A stretch of 64,000 nt of DNA from NCBI RefSeq assembly GCF_003201835.2, contig NZ_CP029289.2:2674501-2738500 (forward strand), written 5' to 3'. This DNA comes from Acidianus brierleyi. GTDB lineage: Archaea; Thermoproteota; Thermoprotei_A; Sulfolobales; Sulfolobaceae. The position numbers and the translations under genes are program-made. This document shows positions 1-8,883 of the stretch, piece after piece. Positions within the stretch are counted from its first letter, which is position 1. Every line of letters begins with the position of its first letter. Under the pieces are notes generated by a model. The model worked only from the letters and a program-made list of their open reading frames with translations. It was not told the DNA's origin and ran no database searches.

Positions 1-223
1 CGTCTTTATCATTACTCGAAAGTAATTCTACTAGTTGAGTAATTAAATTGGGTTGGTCTTTTATTTTATCAATAACATCTGAACTGAAAATTTCCTTTGA
101 TAGATCCATTGAAAGATATTTATGGGCAATTAAAAATAAATTTAATTTTTGACTTTCAATTTTAGTAAATTTATCATAAAACTTAAATGAAAAATATAAA
201 AGAACATCTGAGCTTCCTGGCCA
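1..223 (-). CDS. Possible partial open frame running off the left edge
   Basis: A minus-strand frame stays open from a TGA at about 224-226 to the window edge. Its composition looks protein-like (charged, Lys/Leu/Ser-rich, reading SSDVLLYFSFKFYDKF and onward). The first ATG in frame is at 107-109, so the true start may be there or may be lost by a frameshift, because a second ATG pair near 222-228 lies in another frame. It lies just upstream of the left edge and 11 bases below the DUF973 stop codon. No family was recognised. It may be a real gene start or a fragment. Confidence 0.3.
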
Positions 224-234
224 TCATTATATTT

Positions 235-972
235 TTACTGTAATCTCTTTAGTACATTGCCAGCGGAAGTATAAATCAATATTATACCTATAAAATATAG
301 AATAGAAGATATAAATACAAAGATTTGAGATAAACTGTTAAATAATGATAATACTAAAGCTATTATGAAAAGATAACCCGCAGTTTTAAATCCTTCCTCT
401 CCGTATCTTTTACTTAAATTAAAGCTACCTACAATTGAATATAATATATCTCCTATCAAAGCCATTATTCCTGCTATAACAATTATTATTAATCCTAATG
501 CAATAGACGGCAAAATATTAGAAGGAACAGTGTGTGGATGTTTTACAATAAGAGGAATTATTGGAACTATAGTTAATGCTAGAACTATTAAACCTAAGAT
601 AATCAGTGGAATAGCTATCAATATCAACGTTGTCCCAGTAAATGGGGGACTAAAATCAGAAGAGAGTGTTTTCAATATTCCATATCCTTTTCTTAGTTGT
701 AATATGGATACAATACTAATTATAAGGAGTAGTATAGTTAGCCCAATTAAAATACCAATAATAGGTGTCAATAATACAACTAGATTGCTAGGAACTGCAG
801 AAGATAGGAGTAAAGTGGGAATTATTGTTGCAATTAAGGCTATACTTCCAACTATACCTATTATTATTGTTACAATCTGCAGAAGTGCGTATAGTCTTAT
901 TTTGCTTAATGCTTCTCTATCTTTTTGATAATTATTCTGATTGTTTGGAAGATTTGGATTATTATAGCTCAT
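235..972 (-). CDS. DUF973-family integral membrane protein
   Basis: A 245-residue membrane protein of unknown function. After a polar, Asn/Gln-rich N-terminus (about residues 1-25) come five or six hydrophobic segments made mostly of Ile/Leu/Val, with short polar loops. A motif around residues 184-200 (IVGSFNLSKRYGEEGFKTAG) is typical of DUF973 proteins, which are abundant in Sulfolobales and have no known role. It is a monocistronic-looking gene that starts at ATG and is divergent from the next membrane protein gene. The family call rests on composition and that motif. Confidence 0.72.
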   Translation of the reverse strand: MSYNNPNLPNNQNNYQKDREALSKIRLYALLQIVTIIIGIVGSIALIATIIPTLLLSSAVPSNLVVLLTPIIGILIGLTILLLIISIVSILQLRKGYGILKTLSSDFSPPFTGTTLILIAIPLIILGLIVLALTIVPIIPLIVKHPHTVPSNILPSIALGLIIIVIAGIMALIGDILYSIVGSFNLSKRYGEEGFKTAGYLFIIALVLSLFNSLSQIFVFISSILYFIGIILIYTSAGNVLKRLQ

Positions 973-1156
973 AAATCTATTTCCAATCTCATATTTATAT
1001 ACTTTATCATAGTTTTTATGAACTTTCCTAGAACTTATTTTAATATAAGAGAATTTTTACTTTAGAAAGTTAGTCAGTTAGATTTTTATCCTTATGTCAG
1101 ATATTTTTCAGTTATAATACGAAAAGATTTTTATTTCCCATATCCACAATATTTTT

Positions 1157-1696
1157 ATGAAATCTTTAGTAAAATTAGGTCTTATACTATTGATAATTGG
1201 AGTAATAATAGGAAGTTTTGATTATCTTAATTTTTACGAATATGCAAGAAGCATTACTGCTTTTCCTTCAGATCTTCACCAAGCATATCTTGATCACAAT
1301 TCATCAATTACATTAAAATATACTGCTAATGGTAGCGCTGTATGCATTTATTACACTAATGCTTCTTACCTTAAAATAGTTGGAATACCTTCTAATGCTC
1401 TTAATTCTACCATGTTCATAAAACCTTTTTCTAATAGCTCAATAAGAATAGTTTCTAGGTCATATACTTTCGTTCCGTCATACAGTGGAAATATAACAAT
1501 CATAAATACTTATTCAAAGCCAATAATAGTTAATTATAAACTCGAATATTTACCTAGTAATGACGCTAATTTTTTCCACCTACTAATCGGTTCAGCTGTA
1601 AAGATCTTTATAATGGGAGTGCTTTTCCTCTTATCAATTTTATTAATCATAGCAGGTATAGTTTTGGCAATAGTAGGACATTTTAGACGAAAGTAG
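1157..1696 (+). CDS. Hypothetical membrane-anchored protein with two terminal TM helices
   Basis: A 179-residue protein of unknown function. One hydrophobic helix lies at about residues 5-22 and a second at about 145-175, followed by a basic tail (GHFRRK). The roughly 120-residue middle part is rich in Ser, Thr, Asn and Tyr with several N-x-S/T sequons, as expected for a domain outside the membrane of an acidophilic archaeon. The start ATG follows an AT-rich promoter region. No family was recognised. Confidence 0.65.
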   Translation: MKSLVKLGLILLIIGVIIGSFDYLNFYEYARSITAFPSDLHQAYLDHNSSITLKYTANGSAVCIYYTNASYLKIVGIPSNALNSTMFIKPFSNSSIRIVSRSYTFVPSYSGNITIINTYSKPIIVNYKLEYLPSNDANFFHLLIGSAVKIFIMGVLFLLSILLIIAGIVLAIVGHFRRK

Positions 1697-1799
1697 AATA
1701 TGAATAATAGAGAAGGATAAATAAAGGTAGTTTATATATCAACATTAAAAATTCATATTCACGCAATAAGGAGAAATAAGCATTTTAGAGAGCAAAGCG

Positions 1800-2024
1800 T
1801 TGACTTATTTAACACTTATCTTAGATAATGCATTACATAAAGTAGAGGATGAATTGAGAGAAATGAAAAAGTTCTTATCAGTTGAATATGAAATTATTCT
1901 TCTGATTCTAACAGAATTGATTACTGCAAATAACGAAAAGATTATTAAATTAGAAACAAAATTGTTATCTTCACTTACTATGATTGGCCATTATCCTGAA
2001 GATCATAATACTTTGCAAGAATGA
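1800..2024 (+). CDS. Small helical hypothetical protein (doubtful)
   Basis: A 74-residue open frame with a TTG start and no strong ribosome site. The predicted product is helical and amphipathic, with Lys/Glu-rich stretches around residues 15-25 and 45-55. A TATA-like TTTATATATC lies at about 1730. Its 3' end overlaps the tail of the oppositely oriented MFS gene by 54 bases, which lowers confidence. No family was recognised. Confidence 0.3.
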   Translation: MTYLTLILDNALHKVEDELREMKKFLSVEYEIILLILTELITANNEKIIKLETKLLSSLTMIGHYPEDHNTLQE

Positions 2025-3059
2025 CGCTAAACCAGCTAATACAAACATAACATAATATAAATGGAATTTTATCAACAACGAAAATAAAATAGAAGATAAC
2101 GTTAAGAATACCATATCCGTCAAGTGGGAAAAAGCTGAAAGTTTAGTGTTAAAGCGCAATAATTTTACAACAGTTTCCTCTACTGCCGGTGCTCGTAGAT
2201 AAGCTGTAGCATTGGCTAATAATATTATTGATAAAAATACGAAAATGGAAATGTTATAAAATACAGATAAGAGTAAAAACAGGAAGAACTCCATTATTGT
2301 CATAATAATATATACCTTATTGCTTATTTTATGCCCTATATAGAGAAACAAAATGAGAGGAATTTGAAAAAACGCTAAATAAAGGCTTATTTTTCCCGGA
2401 GGATAAGTTGAAAAAACTGAGAGGAGAATTAAAGGAATGTAACTTACTACTAAAACTCTCCTCATAGCAGCAAAGAATTTCAATGGAAATATGATCCATA
2501 TTGATTTTAATCGAAATAATTCTCTTAAAGTTCCCTTTGGCTCTTCATATTTAATTTTAAGTGAGATTATTACATTTGAAATCAAAGCCAAAATCACTGC
2601 AAATAGAATAATATCGAAATTAATAAAAGATCTCAAGTAAAATAATCCTATTCCTAATATATTTAATAGCGAAGTTAATGTCATTAAGATAGAGTAATCC
2701 TTCCTCACGAAATCTTTTTGAAGTATTATAACAGACGAGAATATAGCGTTGGATACACCCATAAGTATTGCTGCTGAAAGAAAACTGTAAACATTCTTAA
2801 AAAAGAGTAAAGATAATCCTATTAATACTTCCATTATTGCTGAAACAACTATGTTTCTCCCTATTGAGAAAATAATAAGCACTATATAAGAAATCGATTG
2901 CGTTATCATTATTAAAGTTAATACGAGTCCTACTTGAAAGCTATTCAAACCGTAAATTTTCATCAAGGCAATAAATGAAAAACTCATAAATCCTGTAAAG
3001 AGGGAAAAGATTGATCTAAACACCATAACGCTACTTTTCTGATTAATGCTTAGCACCAC
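1971..3059 (-). CDS. MFS-like multi-pass membrane transporter
   Basis: A 362-residue protein with about ten to eleven hydrophobic helices in two halves separated by a charged loop near residues 170-185 (KIKYEEPKGTLREL). This layout fits a major facilitator superfamily transporter at the short end of the family, but the classic motif A is not clear. The start codon overlaps the end of the QueC-like gene by 17 bases, so the two were probably co-transcribed and functionally linked. Substrate unknown. Confidence 0.6.
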   Translation of the reverse strand: MVLSINQKSSVMVFRSIFSLFTGFMSFSFIALMKIYGLNSFQVGLVLTLIMITQSISYIVLIIFSIGRNIVVSAIMEVLIGLSLLFFKNVYSFLSAAILMGVSNAIFSSVIILQKDFVRKDYSILMTLTSLLNILGIGLFYLRSFINFDIILFAVILALISNVIISLKIKYEEPKGTLRELFRLKSIWIIFPLKFFAAMRRVLVVSYIPLILLSVFSTYPPGKISLYLAFFQIPLILFLYIGHKISNKVYIIMTIMEFFLFLLLSVFYNISIFVFLSIILLANATAYLRAPAVEETVVKLLRFNTKLSAFSHLTDMVFLTLSSILFSLLIKFHLYYVMFVLAGLASFLQSIMIFRIMANHSK

Positions 3060-3783
3060 ATTTCTTCATAATATTTACATAATTGTCTACAAACTCTTTC
3101 GGATATTCTGCAGTATATTGAAGAAAAGGTTTCAAATATTTCTCATACAGTTCCTCAAAGCTCAGTTTTTTAACAAGCTCGTCTATTTGGTTAGGATCAA
3201 TATTATAGTAATAATTTGTAGGATCTTCTATTTTAATGCTGTTAAATGCTCTTTTTCTAGATCTACAAGGAACGCAAAATCCGCAATGTATTTTTCCAGA
3301 GATTATGCAACTCCAAGTTTTTGAGAAATCTACATTTAATTCCGAACCTAATTTTATTACTTCAGCTTTACTCATTTCAGAAAATGGTGAAATTATACTC
3401 AATTTAAGACTGTGTGAAATTTCATCTACGACGGCTTTCCATCTTTCCCATTCCCCTTTTTACCAGCCCACAGCAACGGTATTAAAATTCGGATAAGCTG
3501 AAAAAGCAGCAAGAATTTCGATTAAATATTGATACCTTAACCTATAATTTATAGATGAAATAGGAGGTAAATCAAACGATTTAATGTACGAAGAAAAATC
3601 TATCACCGTAAGCTCTATGTCAATATTCTTTACTAAATCTTTCACTATTTCAATCTCTTTACGCTGAGGCGGATAATCATAGTAAATAAATACGGCATGT
3701 AATTGATATTTATCTTTTAGATAATACGCTAAAACTGTAGAATCTACACCACCTGTTAACTGAATGATTACGTCATTTACCAT
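3043..3783 (-). pseudogene. QueC/ExsB-like ATP-dependent synthase interrupted by one in-frame UAA
   Basis: A single reading frame of about 246 codons broken only by a TAA at 3460-3462. The N-terminal part has the PP-loop ATP-binding motif TGGVDS (residues 8-13 from the ATG at 3783). The part after the stop has MSKAEVIKLG and a zinc-binding cluster, SC followed by CGFCVPCRSRKRAF, as in QueC, the 7-cyano-7-deazaguanine synthase of archaeosine/queuosine biosynthesis. The middle is divergent from standard QueC, so the substrate is uncertain. ATG 3783 is preferred because GTGAGG precedes it. It lies directly upstream of, and overlaps, an MFS transporter gene. It may be a recent nonsense mutant or a sequencing error. 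Confidence 0.68.
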
Positions 3784-4516
3784 TTTTATCCTCACTAGAC
3801 GGGTCTTTAGCAGGCATGTAATACGATATAGATTCAAATGAATCTATTCTTTTGTCATTGCTTATCTCATTAAAATTAATATCAAGATATTTAAAGATCA
3901 TAATTTCATCAAATAGTAGTTTTTAATATTTATATTTTTAGCTAAAATAAATACCGATCAATGTTAATTCTAGAGAAAAAATGTCTCTATATTAATTAAA
4001 CATTTTATATAAAATAACATCTATTTTTTATCCTTTTTAAATATTGTTAATGATAAAATATGTCAGAAATAATCTTTGGCACTTTTATACTATTCTTCGT
4101 AGTTTTGACATTAATCTAAGAGAGTTTATTGCATACTGTAGAATAGTCTAATGGCAATTTATGAAGATTCAATATAATTTACAGATAGATTCTACGAGGA
4201 GTTTTAGAAAAATTAATATATTATAATGCTGTAGTGGTTACTTTAATTTTTCCTCAGAAATAACGTTAAGCTTACTCTTAATTAAACGTCTTGTTTAGAA
4301 TTTACTTTGATGTAGTGAGTCCAGTACCTAAGAAAATTCAACAGTCAACAACACAATATTATAATATAATTTTTATATTTTTATTACTAAAAATGAATCA
4401 ATTAAATGATATTTTGAATATTAAAAATAATATAAATATTTCTGATATAATATAGTTTTATTCATATATATTATTTAATGTATTATTCTTAACAAATTCT
4501 TAAATTTATGAAAAAC
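3784..4516. other. Long AT-rich intergenic stretch
   Basis: About 730 bases that are very AT-rich with frequent stops in all frames. The only coding signal I see is the 19-codon hydrophobic micro-ORF at 4060-4119, listed separately. I see no RNA gene, terminal repeat or transposon end here. Confidence 0.5.
4060..4119 (+). CDS. Candidate hydrophobic micro-protein (19 aa)
   Basis: ATG to TAA encodes MSEIIFGTFILFFVVLTLI, a length and composition that could form a single membrane helix. A TATA-like TTTTTAAATA lies about 21 bases upstream, slightly close for a leaderless start. No conservation can be judged from one sequence, and such short frames occur by chance in AT-rich DNA. Confidence 0.2.
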   Translation: MSEIIFGTFILFFVVLTLI

Positions 4517-5389
4517 TTAAGTTTTTATGAGTTTTTCATAAACTTTTATCAAACCTTGAGTTCCCTTTTCTCCCATGCCTAGCGACACCATCGAATTATA
4601 TAACTGTAAGGCTAAGGATGTTCCAGGCAATGGGAGAGATGCAGATGTTCCAGTATCCAGTGCGTATTTTAGATCTTTCTTTAAATGCGCTGCCTTAAAT
4701 CCAGGTTCCAGATCTCCTTTCATGATTTTAGGTAAATAGTATTGGACTGTGAAAGAATTTCCTGCTCCTGTAGATAGAACTGAAAACAATTTCTCATCAT
4801 CTATCCCTAAAGATCTAGCAAGCATAAGACTTTCGATTACTGCAACCATATCTAAAGATACTACTACTTGATTACATAATTTCAGTGCTTGGCCTGATCC
4901 AATTTCTCCAACATAAATAATATTTTTACCCATAGCTTGGAATATTGGTTCGACTTGTCTGAATATATTTTCCTTTCCTCCAACCATAATAGTTAGAGTG
5001 CCCTCTCTGGCACCCTTATCTCCACCCGTTACTGGAGCATCAAGAAACTCAATGCCGTATTCACTCAGTTTTTTAGCAGTCTTTTTTGCAAATTCAGGTG
5101 AATTTGTACTCATATCTATAAATATAAGTCCCTTTTTACCACTTTTCACTACTCCTTTTTCGCTAAACAAAACGTCTTCTACGTCTGGTGCGTCCGTAAC
5201 CATTGAAATAACAACCTCTGAATTTTCTGCTACCTCTTTAGGAGAATATGCTACTTTAGCTCCACTTTTTCCTAGCTTCTCTGCCTTTTCTATTGTTCTA
5301 TTATATACTGTAAGTTCGTATCCTGCCTTTAATAAGTTAGAAGCCATGGAATATCCCATAATACCTAAACCTATGAAACCTATTCTCAT
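4517..5389 (-). CDS. Beta-hydroxyacid dehydrogenase (3-hydroxyisobutyrate dehydrogenase family)
   Basis: A 290-residue NAD(P)-dependent oxidoreductase of the family that includes 3-hydroxyisobutyrate dehydrogenase, tartronate semialdehyde reductase and glyoxylate/succinic semialdehyde reductases. It shows the Rossmann motif GLGIMG (residues 7-12), the substrate-binding signature DAPVTGGDKG (118-127) and the catalytic lysine (K170 in GQALKLCNQ). The length is normal for the family. It stands alone between long intergenic regions, so context does not settle the substrate. Confidence 0.88.
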   Translation of the reverse strand: MRIGFIGLGIMGYSMASNLLKAGYELTVYNRTIEKAEKLGKSGAKVAYSPKEVAENSEVVISMVTDAPDVEDVLFSEKGVVKSGKKGLIFIDMSTNSPEFAKKTAKKLSEYGIEFLDAPVTGGDKGAREGTLTIMVGGKENIFRQVEPIFQAMGKNIIYVGEIGSGQALKLCNQVVVSLDMVAVIESLMLARSLGIDDEKLFSVLSTGAGNSFTVQYYLPKIMKGDLEPGFKAAHLKKDLKYALDTGTSASLPLPGTSLALQLYNSMVSLGMGEKGTQGLIKVYEKLIKT

Positions 5390-5755
5390 AATAGTGAGTA
5401 ATCTCCTTCTGTATAAAACTTTTTGAGTTATAATATATCAGCGATTTCTAGGATAATAGGTCTTCTAAAATCTAACTATTAAGGTTCATCTAAATACGAC
5501 GATAATTCTTCATTTCACAATTAACCTTATTCCTAAATAATAATTTCTAAATGTGAAATATGGAATAGTTTAACTGTTAATGCAAAAACTTAAGTTTATT
5601 ATGAAAAAAGATAAATTCAGAATTTAATATAGATGGAGAAGATAACTCTGTTAAATAAATTATATCAATCCTTATTGCACAATTAATTTTGTATTAAAAG
5701 CTAATAAAAACGATAGAAAATTTTAAATTCAGCAACTATAAATACATTACTGATT
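5390..5755. other. AT-rich intergenic region between divergent genes
   Basis: About 365 bases separating the start of the beta-hydroxyacid dehydrogenase gene (minus strand) from the next plus-strand gene. It must hold both promoters. I see no open frame of note and no repeat. Confidence 0.45.
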
Positions 5756-6343
5756 ATGGCCATGGGAAAGCTAACGTATCTAGCCATTATAATATCCATT
5801 ATAGTCATAGCTTCCCTGGTTTGGGTCAACTTTCCATCAATATTCCCTCCTAGCATCAAAGAGATGAGAAATACTTTTACTGCAAGTGTTACAACACCTC
5901 GAGTTAACGCCTACGGAGTTAACAGCACATCTTTTAACCTAAGTTTTTCTATTAAGGTTAGAATTCCAGATTACTCTGGAAGAGTTCTTCTTGCTACTGG
6001 AGTTATTCCATTAGGGGCAAATCCTTGTACTTATCTTCCTCCTTCCTTCTCACCGAATATTACACCACAAGCAGTATATAGTGGATTCTCCTCCAAAACT
6101 TTCGTGGTAATGTTATTGAACTCAACAGTATATACGGAAAACAAAACTTTCATAGTAAGTTTAGACGCAGTGTCAACTCCCAACGATAACTGGGTGTTTT
6201 TAAGTCAAGGCTTTAACCTAAAAGAGACACCAGTAGTATGGATAATGGTATTTGAAGACCATCATGTTTACAGAATAGGAGTAATAGAATTCGAAAGAGT
6301 TGGAGAAGGTTTGCTTTACATGCCTAAGATAGAAAGATGTTAG
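5756..6343 (+). CDS. Hypothetical exported or membrane-anchored protein
   Basis: A 195-residue protein with one hydrophobic helix at about residues 6-25 and a soluble remainder rich in beta-forming residues and N-x-S/T sequons, so it probably faces the outside of the cell. Two starts are possible, ATG 5756 and ATG 5762. A single Cys at about residue 92 and one at the extreme C-terminus are present. No family was recognised. Confidence 0.6.
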   Translation: MAMGKLTYLAIIISIIVIASLVWVNFPSIFPPSIKEMRNTFTASVTTPRVNAYGVNSTSFNLSFSIKVRIPDYSGRVLLATGVIPLGANPCTYLPPSFSPNITPQAVYSGFSSKTFVVMLLNSTVYTENKTFIVSLDAVSTPNDNWVFLSQGFNLKETPVVWIMVFEDHHVYRIGVIEFERVGEGLLYMPKIERC

Positions 6344-6514
6344 AATGTTTAGCATTTTAAGAAATTTGAAAAGCACATAAAATATCATTCAATGAACACA
6401 CTCCATTTCCATTACATTAATTGAAAGACATCTCAAAAAGTGCTATACAGTAGACCTAAAATCATCTACGTAAAAATAAAGTTTTTATCTATCATAGAGT
6501 ATGACGACTCTTAG
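6344..6514. other. Intergenic segment before a transposon tail
   Basis: AT-rich sequence with no convincing open frame, followed immediately by the TnpB tail remnant at 6515. Confidence 0.4.
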
Positions 6515-6592
6515 TGACTGTGAAGCTCCTCCCTCTGGCAAGATGAAGCTCTGAAGCAGGAAGCCACGTCACTAAGGGCGTGGTAGACTTTA
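6515..6592 (+). mobile_element. Remnant of a TnpB (IS200/IS605-type) 3' end with right-end hairpin
   Basis: Translation of the plus strand from 6519 reads VKLLPLAR, a stop, then SSEAGSHVT. This parallels VELRPLPLASLGFEAGSHAR encoded by the minus strand at 12.4 kb. Both are followed by a GC-rich inverted segment ending in GGTAG. This is the usual layout of a tnpB tail plus the right-end hairpin of an IS605-type element. Nothing else of the element remains, so it is a fossil end, possibly still carrying the guide-RNA scaffold region. Confidence 0.55.
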
Positions 6593-6662
6593 CATAGCGT
6601 AAATTGCTAGATGATAAGATAAGAACTTACAAGGCAATTAACGAATTTTCCAGAAACTTCTT

Positions 6663-7790
6663 TTGAAGAAAAATGTTTTAACTGGCTATGTCTCCAGTAA
6701 CTGGAGATATCTCCTGTTATTCAACCCAAAGCCTAAAGAAGACCCGAAAGACCTTTTCGATAGGGAAAAGGAAATTGAAAAGTTAAGATTCGGAATAAAT
6801 TATCCTATGACCCTTTTACTGGGAATAAGAAGGAGTGGAAAATCTTCATTAGTCAAGGTATTGATGAAGGAGGAGAAAGGAATTTGGTTATATCTTGATT
6901 TGAGAAAATTCGAGTCGTCTGCTTACATTAGTTATAAGGATATAATACAAGAATTAGAAAAGTCTATAAATACCTCTCTGCCGGAAAGATTAAAGAAAGT
7001 ATTCGCTGGAGTGAAAGGCGTTAACTTTGTAGGAGTAAACGTAATATTTAACTGGGGAAAGGAGAGGATTAAATTAGCTCAGATACTAGATAAGCTCTCA
7101 GAAATTGCAGAAAAGGAAGGTGAACGGATTATAATAATCTTTGACGAATCACAAGAACTCAGAAAACTTAAGGGTGTTAATTTATTATATCCAATAGCTT
7201 ACGCTTTCGATAATCTAAAGGTCAGATTCATATTTACAGGTAGCGAAATAGGAATGGTTTATGATTTTCTTAAGCTAGACAAGCCTGATTCACCCCTTTA
7301 CGGAAGGGCTTATACAGAAGTTAATGTACCTCCTTTCAGTAAAGAGACTTCGCTAGAGTTCCTTAGAAAAGGATTTGAAGAATTTAAAATAAAAGTTGAG
7401 GAAAGGGAATTAGAAGATGCTGTAAACACTTTAGGAGGAATACCTGGCTGGCTTACATATTACGGATTTAACTATATTCAAGAAAAAGATCATGAAAAAG
7501 CACTTAACAAGACTGTTGAAACCGCAATTTCTTTAATAAAGAAAGAATTTAACAATTTCTTAAAAGGTAGAGAAGGGGCTAAAGAAAGGTATAAGACTAT
7601 AATGACAGTGTATAAAAACGGATGTAAATGGAAAGAAGCTAAAATTGCCTTAGAGGCTAAGGAAGGAGTGAGAATTGATGATAAGAGGTTCACGCAACTG
7701 TTAAATAATCTTGTAAAGGCATCGTTTTTGATAAAAGAGGGAGAAATATATAAGCCTACTGATGTATTAATTGAAAAAGCCTTCTCGTAG
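6663..7790 (+). CDS. Archaeal AAA+ ATPase (PF01637 type)
   Basis: A 375-residue P-loop ATPase of the archaeal ATPase family, common in Sulfolobales and of unknown cellular role. It has the family N-terminal DLFDREKEI signature (residues 30-38), Walker A GIRRSGKSS (54-62), Walker B IIIIFDESQ (156-164) and a C-terminal winged-helix region. The TTG at 6663 is the only usable upstream start. Family members normally begin near the FNPKPKED segment, so the first 18 or so residues are doubtful; the palindrome at 6691-6714 lies in that stretch. A decayed relative lies just downstream. Confidence 0.85.
   Translation: MKKNVLTGYVSSNWRYLLLFNPKPKEDPKDLFDREKEIEKLRFGINYPMTLLLGIRRSGKSSLVKVLMKEEKGIWLYLDLRKFESSAYISYKDIIQELEKSINTSLPERLKKVFAGVKGVNFVGVNVIFNWGKERIKLAQILDKLSEIAEKEGERIIIIFDESQELRKLKGVNLLYPIAYAFDNLKVRFIFTGSEIGMVYDFLKLDKPDSPLYGRAYTEVNVPPFSKETSLEFLRKGFEEFKIKVEERELEDAVNTLGGIPGWLTYYGFNYIQEKDHEKALNKTVETAISLIKKEFNNFLKGREGAKERYKTIMTVYKNGCKWKEAKIALEAKEGVRIDDKRFTQLLNNLVKASFLIKEGEIYKPTDVLIEKAFS
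6691..6714. promoter_or_regulatory. Two overlapping perfect palindromes at the ATPase gene start
   Basis: TCTCCAGTAACTGGAGA (6691-6707, arms of 8 with one central base) overlaps GGAGATATCTCC (6703-6714). They sit just before the codons where ATPases of this family normally begin. The other intact ATPase gene in the window also has a perfect palindrome just before its start. They may be an operator or an ancient insertion scar. Confidence 0.45.
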
Positions 7791-7799
7791 TGTCAATAT

Positions 7800-8010
7800 T
7801 ACTATAGGAAAAAAGACAATTTAAGCGAAATTAGACATGTAATAAATTCTCTATTTAAGTAGAAATGGAATATTCTATGCATAATGAATTATTAAAAACT
7901 CTAACGGATTTGTAATAAAAATGGGTAGAGGAAAGTATGCACTACCTTCAGATCTATCTACTAAATTAGGTTTAAAGCATTCTGCTAAAAACTGGATAAA
8001 GAAAATGAAA
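7800..8010 (+). pseudogene. Decayed C-terminal fragment of a second PF01637-type ATPase
   Basis: Plus-strand translation gives KKDNLSEIRHVINSLFK, then a stop, then after a frame change GFVIKMGRGKYALPSDL and TKLGLKHSAKNWIKKM. These segments match, in order, the C-terminal winged-helix end of the intact ATPase at 14.3-15.5 kb (LSEIRESVNSLFK, GFIIKIGRGKYSLPSDL and so on). A 76-codon open frame starting at 7921 covers part of this but is only the tail of the dead gene read into unrelated sequence. It lies directly after the intact ATPase at 6663, suggesting tandem copies with one lost. Confidence 0.72.
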
Positions 8011-8197
8011 TATGACTTTCGGTATTTGAAGGTCATTAGATTCAATTTTATCCAGATCCAGATACTTTCTTTCCATAAGTTTACTAAATTCTCTATAGTT
8101 CATTTTAATAATAAAATATTTTCTAAAATACTAGTTTTACCCGGGCATTAAAGGATTTTTTATATTATTATTTAAAACACCAACAATCTTGATTCAT

Positions 8198-8650
8198 ATG
8201 AGACTGTGGTCAATACATCCCAAATATCTCGATTCTCAAGGACTTTTGGGCTTATGGAGAGAAAGTCTACTGGCTCAAAAAGTATTGTTAGGGCAAACAG
8301 TAGGTTACAAGAATCATCCCCAACTAATAAGATTCAAAAATACTAAGGATCCTATTCTTTATATAGGGACTTATCTATATTATGTTTACGTTGAGGGAGA
8401 AAGTAGAGGATATAACTTTGACAAAAATAAAATAATAAAATACGATTTAACGGTTAGGATGCCAGTAACTAAGGGACAAATACAATACGAATTCCAACAT
8501 CTACTTGAAAAACTTAGAGTAAGGGATTCAAGTAAGTACGAAGAAGTAAAGGATGAAATTATCATCGAAACCAATCCCATATTTTACGTTACTGATGGAG
8601 ATGTGGAAAAATGGGAAAAGATAAAGAGCAATTTAAGAATAAAAGTTTAG
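8198..8650 (+). CDS. Pyrimidine-dimer DNA glycosylase-like protein (T4 endonuclease V family)
   Basis: A 150-residue protein beginning MRLWSIHPKYLD, with GLWRESLLAQKVL, GYKNHPQLIRFK and RGYNFD, the signature blocks of the Pyr_excise family (PF03013). The family is typified by phage T4 DenV, which removes UV-induced pyrimidine dimers by glycosylase and AP-lyase action. Length is typical. ATG 8198 is chosen over TTG 8189 because the family starts at MRLW. No repair genes are adjacent. The biochemical role is inferred from the family, and a related DNA-damage function is possible. Confidence 0.8.
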   Translation: MRLWSIHPKYLDSQGLLGLWRESLLAQKVLLGQTVGYKNHPQLIRFKNTKDPILYIGTYLYYVYVEGESRGYNFDKNKIIKYDLTVRMPVTKGQIQYEFQHLLEKLRVRDSSKYEEVKDEIIIETNPIFYVTDGDVEKWEKIKSNLRIKV

Positions 8651-8883
8651 CCTTTTTTAAAATTTAGAACCAGACTTACTATAGATTTCAGATGAAAAGT
8701 TTTTGTTATATCAAATAAAAAAAAGACTTATTATAAAATATTCATCAATTTAAAATATATTAATGAATCTGGAACTATAATGAATTACAAAGCTTCATAT
8801 TTCCTCTATCTATTGGAAAAATCTACTTCATATCAATATAATCTGTGAAATTTATTAACTATGATATAAATTCAATAACTTCA

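Noticed and set aside
3460..3462. Stop-codon readthrough or recoding in the QueC-like gene
   Set aside because: The codon is UAA, not the UAG or UGA used for pyrrolysine or selenocysteine, and no recoding structure is visible.
7921..8151. A 76-codon frame after the first ATPase
   Set aside because: Only its first 29 codons match anything, and they match the end of the other ATPase; the rest is random, so it is part of a relic.
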